From: Sphingobacterium sp. B16(2022)
GTDB lineage: Bacteria; Bacteroidota; Bacteroidia; Sphingobacteriales; Sphingobacteriaceae
NCBI RefSeq assembly: GCF_012030425.1
Contig: NZ_JAAUVN010000003.1
Coordinates: 434,001 to 498,000 of the forward strand
Reading direction: 5' to 3'
DNA: 64,000 nt
Notes under the pieces: model-generated
Seen by the model: only the letters and a program-made list of their open reading frames with translations
Databases searched by the model: none
What the model was told of the DNA's origin: nothing
Position numbers and translations under genes: made by a program
Part shown: in pieces, positions 43,784 through 53,887 of the stretch
Position numbering within the stretch: the first letter of the stretch is position 1
Layout of the letters: the number at the start of each line of letters is the position of its first letter

Positions 43784-45595
43784 CTACCAACCTACATTTT
43801 GAATTAGTTTCTCATTTTTCAGTACTTCATTATTCGGAATTGGAAATAGATAATCCCGCTTTTTAAAAATTCTTGTTTCGATTACCGTTCTCTTAAAGAA
43901 ATCATTTCCATCGGCATTCAGATTCATTCCATAGACTGGTCCTCCACTGACATTTTCAGCAATTTTCCAACGACGAGTATCAAAATAACGGACATTTTCA
44001 AAAGCAAGTTCTACTTGACGCTCTTTTCTAATTGCCTCGCGCATTGCCGCCTGCCCTGCAGGAATAGCAATATCTCCTTCGCCATATCCTGGTACACCAG
44101 CGCGTTTTCGGATCAAATTGACATATTTTAAAATATCTGCATTTCCTGGAGAAGATTCATTCAATGCTTCTGCATAGTTCAAATAAATATTCGCTAGTCT
44201 TAACAATAAAGCTCCTCGATTATTCCCGTTTGTTCCAACGTTCTTTCTCACTGTATAACCGGTAGGCGTTACATCTGATGTGCTTTGGGATCGGCCTGAA
44301 TTTCCACTATAATTGAACCATGAGATGACAGGTGTACTACTATTTGCTTGATTAAGCCAATAACTTCCACTATAAGTAATTCCTACATAAAAACGTGGTT
44401 CACGGTTTACATACATTTTAAATGTTGTACGATCTGCAACATCATAGGGAGCCTTATAGTTAACAAATCCTACTTCAGAATATTCAGATTTTGAATCGGT
44501 AACCGCTAATCCATTTTTCATAAAATAAGCATCTACCATTGCCTGCGTTGCTCCAAGAGCTCCTCCCCCTTGTGCTGCTGATGGGAAACCGACATGTTTT
44601 GGTGTACGGTCATATTGTGCATTATTTCCACTATTTGATCGAGCAAATATCCACTCCTTATTCCAATCTATAATCATTACATTGCGGCATGATAAATATG
44701 CTGCAACGAAAGGGTCTGCATTTGTTTCCTGATAGAGATCATAATAAGTTGGTACAAATTCATCTATAAACTCCTTGGAAGCCGTTGCAGCAATCTGCCA
44801 CTTCTGCTTATCTTCTGTCGCACTAAATAAAGCTGTTCCATCTGGATTTTTCAGTGATGCAAAGTCTGCATTTCCATTGTATAAAGGACTTGCCTTTAAT
44901 AAGAGTGCTTCTGATTTATATGCCTTTACGACTCCCTTTGTAATCCTTCCGTATTCATTATTATTAGGACGATATGGTAATTCTTTATATGCTTCATCTA
45001 ATTCGTCAACGATATAATCAATACAGGCATCAAAAGGAGTTCTTGCAAGTTTAAGGTCAGAAAGAGGTGCATTGATATCGAGTATCTCTTCACCAATCAA
45101 CGGTACAGCCCCATATGTTTTTACTAAATAATAATAATAGAGTGCCCGAAGTGCTCGTGCCTCTGCTTTGTATGTTGATTTCATGACTGATGTCACTTCA
45201 ACAGGGTTTGCATTATCAATATTTTGAATAAAGTATGATGCATTTCGGATACCTTCATAGTAGCTATTCCAAAATCCAGCAACAACACCATCAGTATTGC
45301 TCCATACACTTGAAATCATGTTATTTGCATAATTAAAATCCCAGGTATATTTGGCTTCATCGGAGGCCGCAGTCCATGGACCTGCATTACCCGAATTTGT
45401 AAATCGTTGTACCAGTTCGTTAGGAATAACACTGTATATATTGGCTAGAAACTTATCTGTATTCGTTTTGGATTTGAAAATATCCTCTACGGTAATCACA
45501 TCATCAGGTACTTGATCCAAATAATTTTTACAACCATTGAAAGATGTCAAAGCTAAAGCTGCAATTATCATCCAGCTAAATTTATTTATTTTCAT
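43784..45595 (-). CDS. SusD/RagB-family lipoprotein (mannan operon)
   Basis: 603 residues. Signal peptide with lipobox FNGC (Cys22) then KNYLDQVPDDV. SusD landmarks: YKAEARALRALYYYYLVKTYGAVPLIGEEI near 145-175 and RKERQVELAFENVRYFDTRRWKIAE near 530-555, ending LIQNVGW. It lies 17 bases after SusC and makes the surface lid of that transporter. The length is at the upper end of the usual 500-600 residues. Confidence 0.94.
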   Translation of the reverse strand: MKINKFSWMIIAALALTSFNGCKNYLDQVPDDVITVEDIFKSKTNTDKFLANIYSVIPNELVQRFTNSGNAGPWTAASDEAKYTWDFNYANNMISSVWSNTDGVVAGFWNSYYEGIRNASYFIQNIDNANPVEVTSVMKSTYKAEARALRALYYYYLVKTYGAVPLIGEEILDINAPLSDLKLARTPFDACIDYIVDELDEAYKELPYRPNNNEYGRITKGVVKAYKSEALLLKASPLYNGNADFASLKNPDGTALFSATEDKQKWQIAATASKEFIDEFVPTYYDLYQETNADPFVAAYLSCRNVMIIDWNKEWIFARSNSGNNAQYDRTPKHVGFPSAAQGGGALGATQAMVDAYFMKNGLAVTDSKSEYSEVGFVNYKAPYDVADRTTFKMYVNREPRFYVGITYSGSYWLNQANSSTPVISWFNYSGNSGRSQSTSDVTPTGYTVRKNVGTNGNNRGALLLRLANIYLNYAEALNESSPGNADILKYVNLIRKRAGVPGYGEGDIAIPAGQAAMREAIRKERQVELAFENVRYFDTRRWKIAENVSGGPVYGMNLNADGNDFFKRTVIETRIFKKRDYLFPIPNNEVLKNEKLIQNVGW

Positions 45596-45612
45596 TTTTG
45601 TAAGATTAAAAG

Positions 45613-48600
45613 TTAAAATGTTGCTTGTATTCCCATTGAGATTGTTCTAACATTCGGATAACGTGTGCCATTTCCGGTATTCAATTCAGGATCCCAAAGC
45701 TTAAATTTGCTCCAATAAAGTAAATTGACACCTTGGACATAGATACGCGCATTCTTCACATTGATCCTTTCCAAAAAGTCCTTTTTAAAATTATAGCCAA
45801 CATCCATTGTTTTTAAGCGAAGAAAATCTACATCTTTCACCCACCATGTTGAAGCTGCTGAATTATTCTTATTAGCTGCATTTCCATAAGCCAGTCGTGG
45901 GTAGAATGGATTTTCCAATGGATTTTCTTCTGTCCAACGGTCTTCTGCAATCGCATAAAGATTGCTTCTTTCGGCACCGGTACTGTTATTAAAAGGAATA
46001 ATACCGTCTCCACCTATTAGGCGTTGAGCTCCTGAAGTGCCTTGAAAAAATGCGCCAAAATAAAACTGCTTATAGGAAACATTAACTCCAAAACCAAAGA
46101 CTGAGTTGGGTACATCTCCATGACCTATCCAGCTCACATCATTAGCATCAACCAGACCATCACCATTTAAATCTTTATAACGAATATCTCCTACACGCTG
46201 CGCTCCTAAAGCACTTTGATCTGCATGATTTTTGATTTCATCTTCCGACTGAAATAAACCATCGGCCTGATATCCATATATTCCCAATACGTTGTTACCT
46301 CTTCTTTCCATATATGGAAAAGGCTGTCTTGGTTGATCATTTTCAAGAATCTTATCTTTATTATAAGTGAAAGTAGCGCGTAGATCTACATGAACATTTC
46401 CAACTGGAAATGGTGCTAATTCTAATGTTCCATCAATACCTTTATTTTCAATAATTCCCAAGTTAGCCCAAGGATTATTGGTCAATCCAACATAGTCAGG
46501 AAGCGAGGCTCTCTGTAAAAATACACCTGTTCTTTTTTCTTTAAAAAAATCAACTGTTAATGATAATTTACTTTTTAGTGTTTTTATTTCTAAACCTAGA
46601 TTTTGTTTATGAGATTCCGCCCACTGTACATTTGTTCCATAGTCTGAAATCGCTGTACCTCCATACCCCGTATTACTAAGACCGTTACCAAAAGTATAAC
46701 CTCCCGCATCCGTATTGACTAAAGTCAGATAACCAAAACGACGAGTACCACCATTACTGCCATCTCCAACTTTACCATCAGAATAACGTAATTTTAAAAA
46801 GTTAATTCCATTTTTCACTGGTTCAAAAAATCTCTCATTCGAAACTACCCAGCCGACCCCAAAAGAAGGGAAGAAACCAAACTTCATTCCAGGAGCAAAG
46901 TTTTCAGAACCATTATATCCAAAATTACCTTCCACAAAGTACTTATCATCATAAGAATAGGTTAAACGTCCAGCTGTTCCCATGTTACGAAAAGGCAATG
47001 ACGATGTGACATTATCTGCAAATGCTTCTACGATTTCACGCTGATTATACAATAACATAGCTGAGATTTGATGCTTGTCTGCAATCACAGTATTATAATT
47101 TAAAGCAGCTTCGGTGTAAAACTGTCTATTGGCATTATTTGATTTAGAGAATGCCAAATCATCAGCACCCTGCGAAATAATATTTAAGATGGGATTACCT
47201 TGATCGTCATATGGAAACAAACGATTTATCAAATAAGTACTCCGATTTCGGGTACGATTGATGGTATGTTCATTCCAGATATCAAATGAATATAAAGCTG
47301 AAAAATTCAGTCCTTTTAACCAAAATGACAAATCTTGTGTCAGTCTAGCATTTGACATCACTCGATTGTTAAAAATATTTTGGTAACCTGTTTGCGTTAT
47401 TTGTCCATATGGATTTGGTTGTGCACCTGCTGAACTAACGCCAGGAACAAAGTTACCTGGATACATGGCTGGATATAAGACTGGATTAGTCTGCATAACA
47501 TTGCCAAAAGCTTCCTCGGGTTTTACTCCGGGATAATTGATATTTCCGATATTTCCCTGTACTCCCAATTCGAATTTTGTTGTTGTCGTCCAATTCATCG
47601 AGATATTTGAAGTAAAATTGTAGCGCTTAAATCTGGTTGTAGCATCATACTTTTGTAGCGCATCAGTTCTAAGCAAACTCGATTCATCATAATAAGCTCC
47701 AGAAACATAATAGCTTGCGAATTCTGACCCACCACGGGCACTAAAGTTTGCACGACGATTGCTTGCTGAATTCTTAAAAAGTTGATCCATCCAGTTCACA
47801 TTTGGGTACAGATAAGGATCTTGTCCTAAGATGGTATTGTTGATATAATTATTTGAATATTCCTTTTGCATTCCTGTAGCTAATCGTGCTTCATTACGCA
47901 ATAACATATAGGTTACTCCATCTGTTAATTCAGGTCTTTTTGTAAATGATGTAAAACCTTGATTGTAATTAAACATTAATGATGGCTTGCCCGTGATTCC
48001 TTTTTTTGTACTGATTAAGATCACCCCATTGGCTCCTGCAACACCGTATACAGCAGTAGCCGAAGCATCTTTCAAAATAGTCAGTGAGGAAATATCTTCT
48101 GGATCAAGACCGTTAATATCACGCCCTTGTACTCCATCAACTACTACTAATGGCCCTGTATTTCCAGACATACTTGAGATACCTCTAATCCACAAGTCGG
48201 CCCCATCTGCACCCGGAAGTCCTGAGCGCTGTACTCCAACCAGTCCAGAAATTCTTCCTGCTAACATGGTACTTAGGTTAGCTACCGGAAGTTTAAGGTC
48301 TTCAACATTTACGCTTGATTGGGCACCGACTACTGAAATTTTCTTTTGTTGACCGTAGCCCACAACCACAACTTCATTAATACCATTACTTGTTGCTTTT
48401 AAAATAACATTTATCGTAATTGCATTATTGATAACTGTGCGGAAAGTTTCATATCCGATATTGGTTATGGTCAAAGAATCACCTCGACTTGCAAGTATTT
48501 CAAATTGTCCATTTTCTTTGGTTGCAGCAGAGTTTTTTGTCATTAAATTGGTCACTGTTACTCCTGCCAGATTTACATTCATCTCATCACGCACAATTCC

Positions 48601-48705
48601 TTTTACAAGAACCTGCCCTGCTTGCTGTGCAAAAGTTTCATTGCCCCAAAAGCAACTACAAAAAGCTATAAGAACAAATATTGTTCTGATTATATTTTTC
48701 ATCAT
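45613..48705 (-). CDS. SusC/RagA-family TonB-dependent transporter (mannan operon)
   Basis: 1030 residues. Signal peptide (WGNETFAQQ), carboxypeptidase-regulatory-like domain (VKGIVRDEMNVNLAGVTV), TonB-box-like INEVVVVGYGQ near 115, plug (MLAGRISGLVGVQRSGLPG ... SGNTGPLVVVDGVQGRDI ... ILKDASATAVYGVAGANGVI) and a 22-strand barrel ending in ATF. It begins 12 bases after the F5/8-type lipoprotein gene and is followed by SusD. Nearby GH92 enzymes suggest mannose-containing oligosaccharides as cargo. Confidence 0.95.
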   Translation of the reverse strand: MMKNIIRTIFVLIAFCSCFWGNETFAQQAGQVLVKGIVRDEMNVNLAGVTVTNLMTKNSAATKENGQFEILASRGDSLTITNIGYETFRTVINNAITINVILKATSNGINEVVVVGYGQQKKISVVGAQSSVNVEDLKLPVANLSTMLAGRISGLVGVQRSGLPGADGADLWIRGISSMSGNTGPLVVVDGVQGRDINGLDPEDISSLTILKDASATAVYGVAGANGVILISTKKGITGKPSLMFNYNQGFTSFTKRPELTDGVTYMLLRNEARLATGMQKEYSNNYINNTILGQDPYLYPNVNWMDQLFKNSASNRRANFSARGGSEFASYYVSGAYYDESSLLRTDALQKYDATTRFKRYNFTSNISMNWTTTTKFELGVQGNIGNINYPGVKPEEAFGNVMQTNPVLYPAMYPGNFVPGVSSAGAQPNPYGQITQTGYQNIFNNRVMSNARLTQDLSFWLKGLNFSALYSFDIWNEHTINRTRNRSTYLINRLFPYDDQGNPILNIISQGADDLAFSKSNNANRQFYTEAALNYNTVIADKHQISAMLLYNQREIVEAFADNVTSSLPFRNMGTAGRLTYSYDDKYFVEGNFGYNGSENFAPGMKFGFFPSFGVGWVVSNERFFEPVKNGINFLKLRYSDGKVGDGSNGGTRRFGYLTLVNTDAGGYTFGNGLSNTGYGGTAISDYGTNVQWAESHKQNLGLEIKTLKSKLSLTVDFFKEKRTGVFLQRASLPDYVGLTNNPWANLGIIENKGIDGTLELAPFPVGNVHVDLRATFTYNKDKILENDQPRQPFPYMERRGNNVLGIYGYQADGLFQSEDEIKNHADQSALGAQRVGDIRYKDLNGDGLVDANDVSWIGHGDVPNSVFGFGVNVSYKQFYFGAFFQGTSGAQRLIGGDGIIPFNNSTGAERSNLYAIAEDRWTEENPLENPFYPRLAYGNAANKNNSAASTWWVKDVDFLRLKTMDVGYNFKKDFLERINVKNARIYVQGVNLLYWSKFKLWDPELNTGNGTRYPNVRTISMGIQATF

Positions 48706-48717
48706 CTAATAGGTTTA

Positions 48718-49293
48718 TTATTGGTTAGCACTTTTTTGAGGATCCGAGATCAATCGCCATTCGGCCATTTGAAACAGACCTGTTCCACCAGCAATTTCCT
48801 TGATATTCAGTCTGTAAAACTTGTATTTGGTTGTATTGGAGATGTCAAAGCGTACCTTAAAATTTCGATCTGGGAAAGTGTACCCAGTCTTACTTTCCAA
48901 TGTTGTCCAGGTTTCTCCATCGTTGGAGGCAACTAGATCCCAATTTTTAGGGTCTCTTCCAGGAGCATCATTGGCAGAGGCTAATACATAAGAAGTTACG
49001 GCAATTCCGCCGGGGAAAGTTAATTGTAGAAAAAGATCATTCACATAGGGATTAATTAGAAATTTTGTTGAATAGTCGTCATCGACTACTTTTGGAGAGC
49101 CCTCACCAGCACCTGAACCACCACTATTTTCATGGTTAACAGTGAGTTTACCATAAATCGTGATGTCCATTTCAGGCTCAGTTTCTGGGGGTAATAATTC
49201 ATAATGCTTGACTTCTGTTTTTTGACAAGCACTAAAAGACAACAGCATGCCCACGAAAAGCAATAGTCGCCTAGATCTGGTTAGTTTGTTCAT
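48718..49293 (-). CDS. F5/8 type C (discoidin-like) surface lipoprotein
   Basis: 191 residues. Signal peptide with lipobox FSAC (Cys23), then about 35 residues of linker and a Gly/Ser-rich hinge (NHENSGGSGAGEGSP). A discoidin or F5/8 C beta-sandwich follows: VVDDDYSTKFLIN, AVTSYVLASANDAPGRDPKNWDLVASNDGETWTTLES, YKFYRLNIKEIAGGTGLFQMAEWRL. Such modules bind galactose-, mannose- or other carbohydrates, so it is likely a small surface glycan-binding protein. It opens the SusCD operon, 12 bases before SusC and 100 bases after the OmpR-type regulator. Confidence 0.85.
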   Translation of the reverse strand: MNKLTRSRRLLLFVGMLLSFSACQKTEVKHYELLPPETEPEMDITIYGKLTVNHENSGGSGAGEGSPKVVDDDYSTKFLINPYVNDLFLQLTFPGGIAVTSYVLASANDAPGRDPKNWDLVASNDGETWTTLESKTGYTFPDRNFKVRFDISNTTKYKFYRLNIKEIAGGTGLFQMAEWRLISDPQKSANQ

Positions 49294-49351
49294 AATAGGC
49301 TTAATTAGTTATACTAAAACGAATTAGTACTCTAATATAGAGAAGCCTATT
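49294..49351 (-). promoter_or_regulatory. Leader inverted repeat abutting the start codon of the F5/8 lipoprotein
   Basis: AATAGGCTT (49294-49302) and AAGCCTATT (49343-49351) can pair across 40 bases. The downstream foot touches the ATG at 49293. A small nested hairpin CTCTA/TAGAG lies in the loop. This resembles the leader hairpin of GH92 at 43612 in its position relative to the start codon. Confidence 0.4.
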
Positions 49352-49393
49352 TCAAAAACTTGTTAATCAATTGTTAACATCATTCTTTTTCTA

Positions 49394-50077
49394 TTAATTC
49401 CTGATCAAACGTGTGATAAAGCCAACTTTGTAGATTGTTTCAATTTTTAATTGATTAGAATTTAAGAGCACTTTCCGTATTTTAGAAATAAAGACATCTA
49501 GACTGCGTCCCATAAAATAGTCACTTTCCCCCCATAGTTTATTGAGTATTTCTTCTCTGGTCAGTACGCGATCTAAATTTTGCAATAGATATTTCCACAC
49601 TTCAAATTCACGTGCAGTCAAACGTAATGTTTTCCCTCCATTAACACGTACTTCCATAGCACTGCAATACAAAACAACATCTGCAATTTGTAGTTCTTCT
49701 ATCTTTTTCTCTTTGCCACGCGCTAAAATATTGTTCATGCGCCATAAGAGCTCTTCCGTATCAAATGGTTTGGTGACGTAATCTTCTGCTCCTAGCTTGA
49801 GTCCTGCAATACAGCTTTCCTTTGCATTCCGTGCTGTTAAAAACAAGAAACGAAATCCAGGTTTCAAAACCTTTATCCGCTTCACCAATTCAAAACCATC
49901 AAATGATGGCAGTTGAACATCGACTAGCAATAAATCGAAATTTTGTTTTTTACTCAACATTAAAGCTTTATCCCCATCATCGACTAGCTGTACATGAAAC
50001 CCACTTCTTTCCAGATACCATTGTACCTCTACTCCAAGATCTGCATCATCTTCTATAAGTAATATTTTTCCTTCCAT
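49394..50077 (-). CDS. OmpR/PhoB-family response regulator
   Basis: 227 residues. The receiver domain has IEDDAD acid pocket, phospho-acceptor Asp53 in LLVDVQLPSFDG, Thr in FLTARNAKE and Lys in VTKPFDTEEL. The C-terminal winged helix covers about 130-225 (LRLTAREFEVWKYLLQNLDRVLTREEILNKLWG ... SLDVFISKIRKVL). Its kinase ends 3 bases upstream, so they are one unit. As it is encoded directly before the F5/8-SusC-SusD operon, it is the likely regulator of the mannan half. Confidence 0.95.
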   Translation of the reverse strand: MEGKILLIEDDADLGVEVQWYLERSGFHVQLVDDGDKALMLSKKQNFDLLLVDVQLPSFDGFELVKRIKVLKPGFRFLFLTARNAKESCIAGLKLGAEDYVTKPFDTEELLWRMNNILARGKEKKIEELQIADVVLYCSAMEVRVNGGKTLRLTAREFEVWKYLLQNLDRVLTREEILNKLWGESDYFMGRSLDVFISKIRKVLLNSNQLKIETIYKVGFITRLIRN

Positions 50078-50080
50078 ATC

Positions 50081-51505
50081 CTATTTACTAATTGGAATTA
50101 TTATTCTAAAAATAGTCCCCTGATCTTGAAAAGTCTCCAGGTCAAGTTTCCATTTATGTACCGCAACAATATTATAAACAAAATATAAACCCAACCCTAA
50201 TCCTGTTGAGGATCTGATCTGCCGACCTCTTTGGAACTTATTAAATATGCGACTTCGATCCTGTTTATCAATTCCAAACCCATTGTCGCCAATTTCAATC
50301 ATTAACGATTTTGGGGAAATATATAAAACATTTACTTGCACTCTCTTGTGTTCACTTACGTTGTATTTCAATCCATTTTCAACTAAATTGGTGATTAAAG
50401 TGGTTAACATAAAATGATCGTAATAAACATATAAATCAACTGTATGAGGTTCAAAATTCAATACTACAGTTGCTTCTTTTTTCCATTTAATTTGACTATC
50501 AAGAATAATATCATTGAGATCTTTTACTAAAAGATGTTTTTGAAATTGTGCAGCCTGTGGATCAAAAGCTGACACCTCCAATGCTTGATTGATCAGTTTA
50601 TCTAATCTTTGGGTCTGCCTAGTGATGACATCCACACTTCTGTAACCACCTTCCCATTTTTTATCTTCCAGGTCTGCTTTTAAATTTTTGACAGAGACCT
50701 GTATGGTTGTTAAGGGTGTCTTAAATTCATGCGTCACATGATTAAAAAAATCGGCTGAAATCTCATTCAATTTTTTTTGTCTTATCCAATTTCTCATGGT
50801 AATGAAAAATAAGAAAACGATGACTAAAATACTACTGCTCGATAAAAGCAACAATGGGGCAATAGCCATAACTATATTTTTTACCTGATTGTGCTTACTA
50901 GCATATAACTTAAAGGCAATTAAGCTAGAATTTTTGGAGGGAACTGTAACCGTAATGGCAGAGACAATATTTTGCGGACGAACGACCTCAAACTTTCCAT
51001 CGATTAATCCATCTTTATCTGTCGAATTAACTTCAAACAATGAGTAATAGATTTTACCGTCAAACGTTAGCGCAAGCTTATCCAAATACAAAGCATAATC
51101 ATACTCGGTCAAGTCCAGTTTTAGGTTTCGAATGATATTGTGAAACTGAATCTCAAAATCTGCTTTCTTTTTTAATTCTCCCAAAATTTCATTTCCCAGA
51201 TCTTTTAATTTACGGCGAAAAAGCTTTGGGTCTTCATGATACAGCTTTTGTAATGTTTCATACTGTGGTACCAAGATCGAATCAATAATTGCCTGCCCCC
51301 CTGGATACAACTTGTCATTGATGATAGATTCCTCATATGCTAATTTGATCTCTGCCTTTTCATTTTTCAGGAACTCAAGCTGTTCAATTTTATAAACGCT
51401 CGATATCAGTCTCAATTGAAGTAAAATTAAGACCACAAAGCTGGTAATGGCTACTGCTTGAATGATCTTAATTTTACTCATCTTCTTATTCATAAACTTT
51501 ATCAT
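50081..51505 (-). CDS. Sensor histidine kinase (HisKA/HATPase)
   Basis: Start at the ATG 51505 (MIKFMNKKMSKIK), about 474 residues; another ATG at 51493 is possible. Two membrane helices (about 14-36 and 211-237) frame a periplasmic sensor of about 170 residues rich in helices. HisKA has NHVTHEFKTPLTTIQ with the phospho-acceptor His near 259. The ATPase domain has N-box LVENGLKYN, G1 IGDNGFGID, F-box IFNKFQRG and G2 GLGLGLYF. It partners the OmpR-type regulator 3 bases downstream. The ligand is unknown; the surrounding GH92 genes suggest an oligomannoside or related glycan. Confidence 0.94.
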   Translation of the reverse strand: MIKFMNKKMSKIKIIQAVAITSFVVLILLQLRLISSVYKIEQLEFLKNEKAEIKLAYEESIINDKLYPGGQAIIDSILVPQYETLQKLYHEDPKLFRRKLKDLGNEILGELKKKADFEIQFHNIIRNLKLDLTEYDYALYLDKLALTFDGKIYYSLFEVNSTDKDGLIDGKFEVVRPQNIVSAITVTVPSKNSSLIAFKLYASKHNQVKNIVMAIAPLLLLSSSSILVIVFLFFITMRNWIRQKKLNEISADFFNHVTHEFKTPLTTIQVSVKNLKADLEDKKWEGGYRSVDVITRQTQRLDKLINQALEVSAFDPQAAQFQKHLLVKDLNDIILDSQIKWKKEATVVLNFEPHTVDLYVYYDHFMLTTLITNLVENGLKYNVSEHKRVQVNVLYISPKSLMIEIGDNGFGIDKQDRSRIFNKFQRGRQIRSSTGLGLGLYFVYNIVAVHKWKLDLETFQDQGTIFRIIIPISK

Positions 51506-51583
51506 TGACAGGTCCACAATAAACGATCTGATCTATGCTTTTATGAAACTTGATTTATTTATATGATAGGTCAATATAAAAAT

Positions 51584-53875
51584 CTATTTCCCTGGCTTAT
51601 CAGTCATCTCAAATTGCAGTGCCCCTCCATTCATAATGGCAGCATAAGAAAGTTTCAAATCAGCTAAAGGTTGACCATTTAAGCTTACTTTTTTTACATA
51701 GACATTTTTTTCGGATTGATTTTTCACATCTATTGTAATCGTTTTCCCATTTTCTAGGTTAATCTTTGCCGATTTGACCAATGGACTCCCTATCCAGTAA
51801 GCATCATCTCCAGGTGCAACTGGATAAAAGCCCAAAGCAGTAAATAAATACCATGCAGACATCTGGCCACAGTCATCATTTCCACCTAAGCCTGCATGTC
51901 CATTATGATATTGATTCCGGATGATCTGACGTACACGAGCTTGTGTTTTCCAAGGGCTAGCGGTTTGATTGTATAAATATGCGACATGGTGCGATGGTTC
52001 ATTACCATGTACATAGTTACCAATAATTCCATCGCGAGTGATATCTTCTGTGTGTTCGAAATATTTATCTGGTAATTCCATTGTAAACAAGGAATCCAGA
52101 TAGTTTTCTAATTTCTTGGATCCCCCCATCATTTCCATCATAGCCACTGGCTGATGTGGTACATATAAACTGTAATTCCAAGTATTACCCTCTATGAATC
52201 CTTGACCATGGGTCTCCAAAGCATCGAATTTAGATCTAAATATTCCTTTTGCATCTTTAGGTCTCATAAAGCCGATAGAATGATCATAAACATTTTTCCA
52301 ATTTGATGCTCTTTTAATAAAATCTTTGTAAATGTCGTCTTTACCTAATTTTTTAGCAAGTTGCGCGATACACCAATCATCATAAGCATACTCCAGTGTA
52401 TTGGAAACTGAAGTCCCAGAAATTTCATCTGGTACATATCCTAAATCGATATAGGATCCTATTCCTTCATATTTACGTGCATTTGCTGTTTGAACGCATG
52501 CTGCCAACGCGGCTTCGGCATCTCCTTTGTAAACTCCTTTCAAAATTGCATCTACCACCACCGAGACTGAATGATACCCGCTCATGCACCAATTATCATT
52601 GGCATAATGCGACCAAATAGGCAACATTTTCAAGACACTTTGATCATAGTGTGCCATCATGGATGATACCATATCGGCATTGCGCGTAGGATTGATTAAA
52701 TTCATTAATGGATGGAATGCCCTAAAAGTATCCCATAACGAAAAAGAGGTGTAATTGGTAAATCCTTTTGCCTGATGCACTTCTTGATCCAAACCTTTGT
52801 ATTCTCCATTCACATCCATATACACTGTCGGCATCAGACTGGCATGGTACATGGCGGTGTAGAAATTAATCAGATCTTCTTTGTTCAGCATATCCACCTG
52901 TACTTTGTTCAGTTCCTGCTCCCACGATTTTTGACCCGCTTTCACATAATTTTCAAAGTTCCAATCTGGTGCTTCGTGTTCCATATTCGCAAGCGCATTC
53001 TTCATACTTACGGGACTTAGTGCTACCTTCATCAAAACCTCCTCACCATCCTTCGTGTCAAAATCCAGATTCATTTTGATCTGATGTGCGGCTAAATCCG
53101 GAAAATTATTTTTTTGATCAAATTTTCGCCAAAAACCCGCATACACTTGTTTTGCATCTTCATACTTAGCTCCATAATTTTTAAATGCTTTCGAAGTTTT
53201 AATCGCAAAATAAACTGTCCTTGTTCGAGCCCACCCATTAGTTTGACGGTAACCTACGATCGTCGAGTCATTCAAAACACGTACTACAGTCCAAACATTT
53301 TTAGCTTCGTAATTATAAATGCCGGCGGTTAAATCTAAGATCAAGTGTGAAGCATCAGATTTTGGAAATGTATACCGATGTATGCCCACACGACTTGTGG
53401 TCGTCATCTCTGCTTTAATCTGATGTTTGTCTAAGAGTACCTTATAATAATTTGCTTCTGCAACCTCATTACTGTGTGAATATGGTGAACGATATCCATC
53501 CTGTGGTCTATCGGCAGTACCTGGATTCAACTGAACTTTACCCTGTGTGGGCATAACTAAGATGTCACCCAGATCTGAATGTCCTGTGCCACTAAAATGA
53601 GTATGGCTGAACCCAACGATGGTCGGATCATCATATTGGTATCCTGCACAATACTTGTAGACATCACCATTATATTTACCATTCATAGCATATGGAATGG
53701 TGTCTGTATCAGGACTTAGCTGTACGGCCCCAAATGGTACTGTTGCTCCTGGAAATGTATGCCCCATGCGGGCTGTACCAATTAAAGGTTTTACGTATTG
53801 TATTAAATTGGACTGCGCCTGTAGCAGGTTAGGAAACAGGAACAATCCTAAATATAGGAGTTGTTTACTTTTCAT
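51584..53875 (-). CDS. GH92 exo-alpha-mannosidase, divergent type
   Basis: 763 residues with signal peptide (LFPNLLQAQ). N-terminal beta-domain: VKPLIGTARMGHTFPGATVPFG and FSHTHFSGTGHSDLGDI. The (alpha/alpha)6 barrel contains SLWDTFRAFHPLMNLI, IEGNTWNYSLYVPH, HGNEPSHHVAYLYN and GNDDCGQMSAWYLFTALGFYPVAPG. It lacks the SNGNTYPA and THQPSPW motifs of the two other GH92 enzymes here and has GNEPSHH in place of GNQPIQH, so it probably acts on a different alpha-mannosidic linkage. This type of GH92 sequence is close to characterised alpha-1,2-mannosidases, as far as I can judge by eye. It lies 12 bases after the BSP-type gene. Confidence 0.92.
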   Translation of the reverse strand: MKSKQLLYLGLFLFPNLLQAQSNLIQYVKPLIGTARMGHTFPGATVPFGAVQLSPDTDTIPYAMNGKYNGDVYKYCAGYQYDDPTIVGFSHTHFSGTGHSDLGDILVMPTQGKVQLNPGTADRPQDGYRSPYSHSNEVAEANYYKVLLDKHQIKAEMTTTSRVGIHRYTFPKSDASHLILDLTAGIYNYEAKNVWTVVRVLNDSTIVGYRQTNGWARTRTVYFAIKTSKAFKNYGAKYEDAKQVYAGFWRKFDQKNNFPDLAAHQIKMNLDFDTKDGEEVLMKVALSPVSMKNALANMEHEAPDWNFENYVKAGQKSWEQELNKVQVDMLNKEDLINFYTAMYHASLMPTVYMDVNGEYKGLDQEVHQAKGFTNYTSFSLWDTFRAFHPLMNLINPTRNADMVSSMMAHYDQSVLKMLPIWSHYANDNWCMSGYHSVSVVVDAILKGVYKGDAEAALAACVQTANARKYEGIGSYIDLGYVPDEISGTSVSNTLEYAYDDWCIAQLAKKLGKDDIYKDFIKRASNWKNVYDHSIGFMRPKDAKGIFRSKFDALETHGQGFIEGNTWNYSLYVPHQPVAMMEMMGGSKKLENYLDSLFTMELPDKYFEHTEDITRDGIIGNYVHGNEPSHHVAYLYNQTASPWKTQARVRQIIRNQYHNGHAGLGGNDDCGQMSAWYLFTALGFYPVAPGDDAYWIGSPLVKSAKINLENGKTITIDVKNQSEKNVYVKKVSLNGQPLADLKLSYAAIMNGGALQFEMTDKPGK

Positions 53876-53887
53876 AAGTTTAGATTT

